A DNA stretch of 10,641 nt from assembly GCA_021779635.1 (NCBI GenBank), contig JAJYAH010000171.1, positions 1 to 10,641 of the forward strand, written 5' to 3'. Below the pieces are notes generated by a model. The model saw only the letters and a program-made list of their open reading frames with translations. It was not told where the DNA came from and did not search any database. Of the stretch, positions 6,038-10,641 are shown piece by piece; position 1 is the first letter of the stretch, and the number at the start of each line of letters is the position of its first letter. The position numbers and the translations under genes were made by a program. This DNA comes from Pseudomonadota bacterium (GTDB lineage: Bacteria; Pseudomonadota; Alphaproteobacteria; Rhizobiales; Xanthobacteraceae).

Positions 6038-7690
6038 TTATTGCATCTGCTCTAGTTTGACGTGAACGGCGTATTGCATGGCGGTCGCGCCGCTGCTGGC
6101 GTAGGCGGTGGTGCCGCCGGTGTCGTACTGCACCGCGACGCCGGACTTGGCCTCGAACATCATCGATCCTTGCAGCGACGATCCGAGCGTGTTGGTCGTG
6201 CCGAGCAACGTGCCGGTGGCGGCGAAATTCTTGGTCACGGCAGTATTGGTGTCCACGTCGGTGTATTTCACGTCGCAGTTGGGCAAGGTGGACGAGGTTG
6301 TGGCGGCCGTGGTCAAAACCACATAGCAGCTTATCCGGTAGTAGGTGTTGGCGCTCGGCGTCACCAGCGTGGTCGCCGAGACGTTTGCGGTCTGGGCGGT
6401 GGCGTCGGCGGTGGCGACGATCACGGTTACGACGGTGGACGGAGCCGAGGCCCCGGTCGTCGGCCCGATATTTATTTTGGTGGTGCTGGAGCCGCTGGCG
6501 CCCACCGTCAGGGCAACGCCGCTGGCGGTGCCTGCCGCCACGGAGGTGGTCGAGCTGTTGCCGATCACGGCGGTGTTGGAGCCGTTGCCCCTTGCCGATG
6601 CGCCGATCACGATCTCGTTGGTGTCCGCAACGCCGCTGGCTTCCGCATTGTAGCCGATGAACACATTGTAGGTGGCGGTGGTGATGACGGCGCCAGCACT
6701 AAAACCGAGGGCGGTGTTGTAGCCGCCGGTCGTGACGCCGGAGAGCGCACTCTGACCAATAGCGGTGTTGCTGTTGCCACTGGCCTGGATGCTATAGAGC
6801 GCACTATCTCCGACCGCCGTGTTGCTGCTGCCCATCAGCGGCGAGTCGGAGACGCCCAGCATCGCGTTGGTGCCGACGGCGGTGTTGTAGTAGCCGGTCG
6901 TGATGTATTTGCCCGCATAATACCCCAAAGCGCTGTTGGGCCCGACCGTCGTCTGGTTGAGGGCGGCTTCGCCGATCGCGGTGTTCTCGCTGTAGATCGC
7001 GGATTGCGCGGCCAGAGCGCCGATTCCGACCGCGAGGCTGGTCGTGTCCGAGTCGGGAAGATAGAGAAGCTTGTCCGAATCGATCTCGTACGCCGCGCCC
7101 ACACCCAGCAGGTTGAAATTCCCGCTGCCGTCGAACACTGCGCGTTCCGTCCCGGTCGTCGTGATCGCCATCGTCGAGGTCGAGGGCTGATAGATGCCGG
7201 TCTGCGTGTCGGCGTAAAAGGTCAGCGACGGAGCCGCCGCAGAGCCCGCCGTCAACTCCACCAACACGCCCGACGTGCCGCCGATGGTGCCGCTGCCGGG
7301 GTTGCTGCTGCCGAAGGCGGTGAAGGAGGTGCCGTTGCAATATTCGATGGTGCCGCCGGTGTATTCCAGCATCCCGGCGTTGGTCGAATTGCAGGTGGCG
7401 GCGCTTCCGCTCGCCAAGGTGCTTCCCACGATGAGCGCCTCGGGAGTCCAGGTGCCGCCGCTCAAACAGGTGTAAAGCCCGTTGTCGTATGCTTGCTGCT
7501 GCCCCACTGTGCCGTCGGGTTCCAGGGATTGAGTGCAGGAGCCGCCGCCGCCAACCGGGGCGTTCTGGGCGAAGGCAGGATAAGGGGGGAGGCAGAGGAG
7601 AAGCAGCGCCGCCATAAGAGGCGGTGCGCGTCCGGCAGTGCGGCGGTGGGATTTCGATAGGGCAGCATCCGAGGGCGGAGCGCGATTCAT
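6038..7690 (-). CDS. Exported beta-roll (YadA-head-like) repeat protein, putative adhesin or fibre
   Basis: 550-residue secreted protein. Residues 26-41 give a signal peptide (MAALLLLCLPPYPAFAQ), preceded by a basic stretch. Residues 100-127 carry one Cys module like those of the neighbouring gene (C ... YTGGTIEYCNGTSF). About 220-375 hold roughly 14-residue repeats of the type NTAIGxxAL or YNTAVGTNA, as in the left-handed beta-roll heads of trimeric autotransporter adhesins and some phage fibre proteins. From about 440 to 550 there is a Thr/Ser-rich beta domain (YYRISCYVVLTTA, DVKYTDVDTNTAV, MQYAVHVKLEQMQ) typical of fibre-like tails. No YadA membrane-anchor barrel is present, so attachment to the cell is unexplained. 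Role: adhesion or receptor binding, inferred. No ribosome site precedes the ATG at 7690. A candidate recombination site lies 33 bp upstream. Confidence 0.85.
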   Translation of the reverse strand: MNRAPPSDAALSKSHRRTAGRAPPLMAALLLLCLPPYPAFAQNAPVGGGGSCTQSLEPDGTVGQQQAYDNGLYTCLSGGTWTPEALIVGSTLASGSAATCNSTNAGMLEYTGGTIEYCNGTSFTAFGSSNPGSGTIGGTSGVLVELTAGSAAAPSLTFYADTQTGIYQPSTSTMAITTTGTERAVFDGSGNFNLLGVGAAYEIDSDKLLYLPDSDTTSLAVGIGALAAQSAIYSENTAIGEAALNQTTVGPNSALGYYAGKYITTGYYNTAVGTNAMLGVSDSPLMGSSNTAVGDSALYSIQASGNSNTAIGQSALSGVTTGGYNTALGFSAGAVITTATYNVFIGYNAEASGVADTNEIVIGASARGNGSNTAVIGNSSTTSVAAGTASGVALTVGASGSSTTKINIGPTTGASAPSTVVTVIVATADATAQTANVSATTLVTPSANTYYRISCYVVLTTAATTSSTLPNCDVKYTDVDTNTAVTKNFAATGTLLGTTNTLGSSLQGSMMFEAKSGVAVQYDTGGTTAYASSGATAMQYAVHVKLEQMQ

Positions 7691-7845
7691 GCTGATGGGA
7701 CGCGATGATAAGATGTGGGAATGATCGAAAAACGACCGTTTTTCGACCTGCCGCTTACGGGCGGGTAGTGACCAAATCTTGTGGCAGAATCGAAGTATTG
7801 TCGAGCCGTTCCATGCGGGATGAGTGTTGAGGAGAGGAGCATTTT
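7691..7845. promoter_or_regulatory. Upstream region of the beta-roll gene, split by a recombination site
   Basis: This stretch holds the upstream region of the minus-strand beta-roll gene. A TATCAT hexamer (minus strand, about 7711-7706) could be a -10 element; the matching -35 position, about 16 bp upstream, falls inside the dyad site at 7723-7748. A promoter here would therefore be partly inside the putative invertible segment. No good -35 is visible, so transcription may instead come by read-through from the invertase operon. Confidence 0.3.
7723..7748 (-). promoter_or_regulatory. Candidate left crossover site of an invertible segment
   Basis: A perfect 10-bp inverted repeat, TCGAAAAACG and CGTTTTTCGA, flanks the centre AC (7735-7736). 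On the minus strand the core is AAACGGTCGTTT with centre GT. The layout of two 12-bp arms, AAAC and GTTT next to a 2-bp centre, equals that of the Hin/Gin/Cin/Pin recombination sites (AAACC-nn-GGTTT). The same 12-bp core recurs on the plus strand at 8976-8987. Confidence 0.55.
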
Positions 7846-7926
7846 ATGAATGTCGTTCTCCGGAAATCGCGCAAATTGTACGATGGTTCGTTCCGGTCGC
7901 ATCCGGAGTTCCGGAACGTCCCGTAA
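7846..7926 (+). CDS. Possible 26-residue peptide with strong ribosome site
   Basis: AGGAG (7835-7839) lies six bases before the ATG at 7846, with another GGAG just upstream, a far better ribosome site than those of the surrounding larger genes. The product starts MNVVLRKSRKLYDG and ends PEFRNVP. It is basic and unrecognised. It lies inside the putative invertible segment, facing away from the surface-protein genes. It may be a genuine small protein or the preserved 5' end of a truncated gene. Confidence 0.35.
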   Translation: MNVVLRKSRKLYDGSFRSHPEFRNVP

Positions 7927-7953
7927 GCCGCTCAGCATAGTCGCCAGCGCCTG

Positions 7954-8298
7954 CTACTCCTTCGGCTTGCTCCACCCTTTACGGCGCTCATCGGCGGCGC
8001 CGTCGGTATAGCCGCGCGAATAGGCTTCTTTGATGGCTGGCAGGCCTTGGGGCAAGAGCTTCTCGATGGCCCGGAGAGGTTTCTCAGCGGCCGCCCGTTG
8101 GGCAGCGCTCCTGATTTTGGCGACGACCGCCTGCGCCCGCCGTAAGGCTTCGGCGATGCCGTCCCGCCGACCTTCGGCTTTCTGGCTTTCCGCCCAGGCT
8201 TTGATGCGTTGTTCGAGACGATGCGCCGTGCCTTTGTCGATGACGCCGGAGTCATGGAGAGACGTGACGATTTCATGAGGAGGAAGAATGTCGGTCAT
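7954..8298 (-). CDS. Hypothetical 114-residue protein coupled to the recombinase
   Basis: I do not recognise this protein. Its ATG (8298-8296) overlaps the TGA of the recombinase (8297-8295) in an ATGA junction, so the two are almost certainly translated together. The product is soluble, strongly charged and predicted helical: residues 24-75 are dense in Ala, Arg, Glu and Gln (RLEQRIKAWAESQKAEGRR and ALRRAQAVVAKIRSAAQRAA) and may form a coiled coil. The end is rich in Lys/Arg (ERRKGWSKPKE). No helix-turn-helix motif is evident. Coupling suggests a job with the recombinase, for example as accessory, directionality or DNA-binding factor, but that is a guess from context. It lies inside the putative invertible segment. 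Confidence 0.7.
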   Translation of the reverse strand: MTDILPPHEIVTSLHDSGVIDKGTAHRLEQRIKAWAESQKAEGRRDGIAEALRRAQAVVAKIRSAAQRAAAEKPLRAIEKLLPQGLPAIKEAYSRGYTDGAADERRKGWSKPKE

Positions 8299-8906
8299 GC
8301 CGGGACAGGTTCCTTATCCGAGGAGCGCCGCGACCTACGGCTCTGTCGCTTCGACGTTTCGGTACGCCGCAGCGATTCGTAGAGCGTCGAACGGGCGACG
8401 CGGAGAATGCGAGCGACATCTCCCCGCGATTCGCCGCCTTCGATCAGACGGCGCGCCTGCGCGAGTTGCTTTTCATCAAGGCTGGGCCGGCGGCCCAGCT
8501 TGATGCCGCGCTTCGCTGCGGCGGCCAAGCCCGCGCGGGTGCGCTCGACGATGAGCGAGCGCTCGAATTCCGCCAGCGCCGCCATGATGTGCAACACGAA
8601 GCGCCCGCCCGCGCTCTCGGTATCGATAGGGTCTGATAGAGAACGGAAGTTGACGCCGCGCTTGCCAAGGTCGGCAATCGTCGCCACGAGGTGTGAGAGC
8701 GACCGGCCCAGACGATCGAGCTTCCAAACGACAAGCGTATCTCCCGGCCGAAGCGCCTTGAGCGCGCGGGCGAGCTGCGGGCGGGTTACGGCGCTTCCGC
8801 TGACGCCCCGGTCGGCGAAAATCTTTTTGCATCCTGCGGCCTCCAGCGCATCGCGCTGCAGGTTCATATGCTGGTCGGTCGTGGAGACTCGCGCATAGCC
8901 GATCAT
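8295..8906 (-). CDS. Serine recombinase, Pin/Hin/Gin DNA-invertase-like
   Basis: Small serine site-specific recombinase (203 residues; invertases and resolvases are usually 180-210). It begins MIGYARVSTTDQ, with nucleophile Ser8 and Arg6; the active-site loop VVWKLDRLGRS holds Arg65 and Arg68; the long dimer helix at about 103-127 (HIMAALAEFERSLIVERTR) follows; a HTH_7-type DNA-binding domain spans about 143-181 and a basic tail follows. NFRSLSDPIDTESAGGRF matches the invertase-type block around FRSL-x-D-x-IDT more than classical Tn3 resolvases. All catalytic residues are present. Start is ATG 8906 without a ribosome site, but -35/-10 elements end 5 bp before it, so the message may be leaderless. 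It lies between two inverted crossover-like sites. A Tn3-type resolvase acting at a res site just upstream is the alternative. Confidence 0.92.
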   Translation of the reverse strand: MIGYARVSTTDQHMNLQRDALEAAGCKKIFADRGVSGSAVTRPQLARALKALRPGDTLVVWKLDRLGRSLSHLVATIADLGKRGVNFRSLSDPIDTESAGGRFVLHIMAALAEFERSLIVERTRAGLAAAAKRGIKLGRRPSLDEKQLAQARRLIEGGESRGDVARILRVARSTLYESLRRTETSKRQSRRSRRSSDKEPVPA

Positions 8907-8911
8907 TTCGA

Positions 8912-8940
8912 ATTGTCGGACGGATTTTCCGGACTGACAA
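8912..8940 (-). promoter_or_regulatory. Recombinase promoter overlapping an inverted repeat
   Basis: On the minus strand TTGTCA (8940-8935), a 17-bp spacer and GACAAT (8917-8912) form a good sigma70-type pair ending 5 bp before the ATG at 8906. The two hexamers are part of one dyad, TTGTC ... GACAA (8913-8940), so recombinase binding here would silence its own promoter. The same element could be an accessory resolvase subsite. Confidence 0.5.
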
Positions 8941-8968
8941 GCCGGCGATTCCGATGCGCTTTGTTTGT

Positions 8969-8994
8969 GTCCGGGAAACGGTCGTTTGGCGGAC
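8969..8994 (+). promoter_or_regulatory. Candidate right crossover site of an invertible segment
   Basis: This is a 26-bp dyad extended to 28 bp (8968-8995) by TGTCCG and CGGACA ends. The core AAACG-GT-CGTTT occupies 8976-8987, with only the GG on each side breaking symmetry. The TGTC ends also resemble Tn3-family res half-sites, whose subsite I is 28 bp. The centre GT is non-palindromic, so the site has a direction, opposite to the left site at 7723-7748. Confidence 0.55.
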
Positions 8995-9071
8995 AGGCAA
9001 CAGAAAATCTGCTTCTATTGTTACAGCCTCCTCAGATCAGGGCCGGTAAAGACGGTTGACCCCCGCTATCG

Positions 9072-9077
9072 TATAAT
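9072..9077 (+). promoter_or_regulatory. Perfect -10 hexamer immediately upstream of the polymerase
   Basis: TATAAT sits 5 bp before the GTG start at 9083, the same -10-to-start spacing as for the divergent recombinase. A TTGACC at 9056-9061 is too close (10-bp spacer) to be its -35. The placement predicts a leaderless transcript. No LexA-type operator was recognised nearby. Confidence 0.45.
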
Positions 9078-9082
9078 GAGGT

Positions 9083-10366
9083 GTGTCCCTCAATAATTAC
9101 CCCATCCCGGCGTTGTCCCTGCGCTGGCTGTATGTCGATTTCAACAGCTATTTTGCCAGCGTTGAGCAGCAACTGCGCCCCGAGCTGCGCGGCAAGCCGA
9201 CAGCGGTTGTTCCGGTCGAGACCGATTCCACCTGCGCAATTGCCGCGAGCTATGAAGCCAAAGCCTTCGGGATAAAAACTGGTACGCCCATATATGAGGC
9301 CAAACGCCTATGCCCCGGCCTGGTCTGCGTGTTGGCGCGACATGAGCGCTATGTCGAGTTTCATCACCGCCTGATCGATGAGATCGAGCGGCATATTCCG
9401 GTTACCGCCGTGTGCTCCATCGACGAGGTGGCCTGCCGTCTTATGGATAATGAAATCTCGGTCGAGCGTTCGACCGAGATCGCACGGTCGATCAAAAATG
9501 GGATCGCGGAAACCATCGGTCCCCATCTGCGCTGCTCAATCGGGATTGCGCCGAACCGCTATCTCGCGAAAGTCGGCACCGAGCTGCAAAAGCCGGATGG
9601 GCTGGTGGTGCTGCGCGCGGAGGATTTACCGCAAAAACTTTTCAACCTGAAACTGCGGGATCTGCCGGGGGTCGGCGCCAATATCGAACGACGAATCCGG
9701 ACGGCTGGCATTACGGACCTGCCGGGATTATTCGCGCTCAACCCTCATCAGATGCGCGAGATCTGGGGCAGCGTCTGGGGCGAAAAGCTGTGGTATCTGC
9801 TGCGCGGCATCGAATTGCCCGAAGAGATAACCGCGAGGCGCAGCATCGGTCACAGCCATGTGATGGCGCCGGAATTGCGCGATCCGATCAAAGCCAAGGA
9901 TGTTGCCCGGCGCCTGACGCTGAAGGCTGCCAGTCGGCTGCGACGCATGGAGTATTATGCGGGCGCTATGTCGTTTTCGGCCCGGCTGGAAAATGACACG
10001 CGCGTCCATGCCGAAGAGCGCTTTTACCGGGCGCAGGACAATAAGACCTTCCTCGATTTCCTAAACAGGCTCTGGACTCAGGCGCTTAAACAAAGCCGTG
10101 GTGTCAGGATCAGACAAGTCTCGGTCACGCTTTCAGACCTGGCAGCGGCAAGCGATCTGCAAGCGGACTTGTTCGCGAACCTGCCGGACGTCGACCTCGC
10201 CGCGCGCGGTAAATCGGAAAAACTGTCTCGCGCTATGGACAAGATCAATCACCGCTTTGGGCGCGACAGCATCCTCATCGGCATGACGCCATCACAGGGC
10301 AAGTCTTTCTCCGGTAGTAAAATCGCGTTCACCCGCATCCCGGATGTTGATGAGTTTTTGGAATAG
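9083..10366 (+). CDS. Y-family translesion DNA polymerase (DinB/ImpB-like)
   Basis: Error-prone polymerase that copies past damaged template bases. The 427-residue product has the full Y-family order: palm/fingers with WLYVDFNSYFASVEQ (metal ligand Asp19, steric-gate Phe24), ASYEAKAFGIKTG (55-67), the catalytic pair CSIDEV (Asp114, Glu115), SIGIAPNRYLAKVGTELQKP (152-171), a thumb helix-hairpin-helix LRDLPGVGANIERRI (191-205), and a little-finger domain to about 350. QADLF at 360-364 fits the beta-clamp binding motif. All catalytic acids are present. Start is GTG 9083 with no usable ribosome site, just after TATAAT; no in-frame ATG precedes the palm. There are no umuD, imuA or dnaE2 partners in the window. 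It is divergent from the recombinase, with 176 bp between the two starts. The subfamily is not the classic chromosomal dinB (VDFNSYF in place of MDxFF). Confidence 0.93.
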   Translation: MSLNNYPIPALSLRWLYVDFNSYFASVEQQLRPELRGKPTAVVPVETDSTCAIAASYEAKAFGIKTGTPIYEAKRLCPGLVCVLARHERYVEFHHRLIDEIERHIPVTAVCSIDEVACRLMDNEISVERSTEIARSIKNGIAETIGPHLRCSIGIAPNRYLAKVGTELQKPDGLVVLRAEDLPQKLFNLKLRDLPGVGANIERRIRTAGITDLPGLFALNPHQMREIWGSVWGEKLWYLLRGIELPEEITARRSIGHSHVMAPELRDPIKAKDVARRLTLKAASRLRRMEYYAGAMSFSARLENDTRVHAEERFYRAQDNKTFLDFLNRLWTQALKQSRGVRIRQVSVTLSDLAAASDLQADLFANLPDVDLAARGKSEKLSRAMDKINHRFGRDSILIGMTPSQGKSFSGSKIAFTRIPDVDEFLE

Positions 10367-10641
10367 ACTATTTGTTACAATCTCCTGGCTACAGGCGTCA
10401 TCTTCCGGACGCGAGGAGACGGCAAGAGCGCCGGTCCTTTCAGAGTGAGCACGAGAAGCGTCTTCGAGATCGGTGCGGCAGCTCGAACGGATTTCCCTGT
10501 GCGGCTGCGGGAGAGCCGATTTGGCCTACACCCCGGACTCATTCCATCATACCTTGAAGTCTTCATGAACCGTAGAGTCGAGGGACGGATGTGGGAGTGG
10601 GAGAAGAAGCACAGAACGCGATACAGGCGCGGCATCGCGGC
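10367..10641 (+). other. Unrecognised open frame after the polymerase, cut by the window edge
   Basis: The frame of the polymerase stays open after its TAG through to 10641. It reads NLLATGVIFRTRGDGKSAGP, then FRVSTRSVFEIGAAARTDF and later PSYLEVFMNRRVEGRMWEWE. The composition is protein-like, but no ATG occurs near its beginning: the first candidate is GTG at 10445, without a ribosome site. It may be the 5' end of a downstream gene that continues beyond the window, or a decayed gene. The opposite-strand frame (10375-10635) is Arg/Pro/Ser-rich and less convincing. No function assigned. Confidence 0.35.

Noticed and set aside
6062..7660. 532-codon open frame on the plus strand
   Set aside because: Antisense to the beta-roll gene; its product is Gly/Ala/Val/Arg-rich with no motifs, while the minus-strand frame has a signal peptide and clear repeats.
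7902..7915. TCCGGA-GT-TCCGGA dyad as a third crossover site
   Set aside because: It has a GT centre but lacks the AAAC/GTTT arms; short GC-rich dyads are common here.
7687..7938. 83-codon minus-strand frame upstream of the beta-roll gene
   Set aside because: No ribosome site or recognisable motif, crosses the dyad site and lies antisense to a small ORF with a much better ribosome site.
8407..8898. 163-codon plus-strand frame
   Set aside because: Antisense to the serine recombinase, whose catalytic motifs are on the minus strand.

Overview
The window is a high-GC bacterial accessory region. Gene style (IS3 remnant, SOS-type Y-family polymerase, Pin-like invertase, a dispersed GC-rich palindromic repeat that reads through as 'PAKAGVQ') suggests a Gram-negative proteobacterium, probably an alphaproteobacterium; this is inference, because no rRNA or core housekeeping operon is present. 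Base composition is patchy: by direct count, bases 2581-2640 inside the dGTPase gene are 40% G+C, while bases 5581-5640 inside a secreted-protein gene are 73%. That fits a mosaic assembled by transfer.

Layout, left to right. 1-470: non-coding debris with the 3' end of an IS3-family transposase (284-412, minus). 470-1897: two minus-strand orphan genes, one with a C-terminal cysteine cluster and one helical protein with an HEPN-like RNARNLIH motif. 1898-2400: gene-poor, with three copies of a 17-bp repeat. 2401-4562: an AT-richer minus-strand pair, namely a protein with two 35-residue tandem repeats and a strong internal start, followed by a full-length Dgt-type dGTPase. 4681-4966: a broken plus-strand fragment with an HEAGH zinc-protease motif. 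4967-7690: two adjacent minus-strand exported proteins, a YadA-head-like beta-roll protein and a DUF1554-like protein flanked by small cysteine modules, separated by a dispersed hairpin repeat. 7723-8994: a candidate invertible DNA segment. 9083-10366: a plus-strand Y-family DNA polymerase, then an unrecognised frame running off the edge.

The most interesting part is 7690-9083. A Pin/Hin/Gin-like serine recombinase and a small gene joined to it by an ATGA overlap are bracketed by two dyad sites. Both contain the same 12-bp core, AAACGGTCGTTT, in opposite orientation (minus strand at 7730-7741, plus strand at 8976-8987). The design matches known Hin/Gin/Cin/Pin crossover sites: AAAC and GTTT arms around a non-palindromic 2-bp centre, which sets site orientation. 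The left site lies 33 bp upstream of the start of the beta-roll surface protein and the right site 88 bp upstream of the polymerase start. My working model is that the invertase operon now points toward the surface-protein genes and would point toward the polymerase after inversion, giving a phase-variation switch. Only the site pair and the gene order are seen; the switching is inferred.
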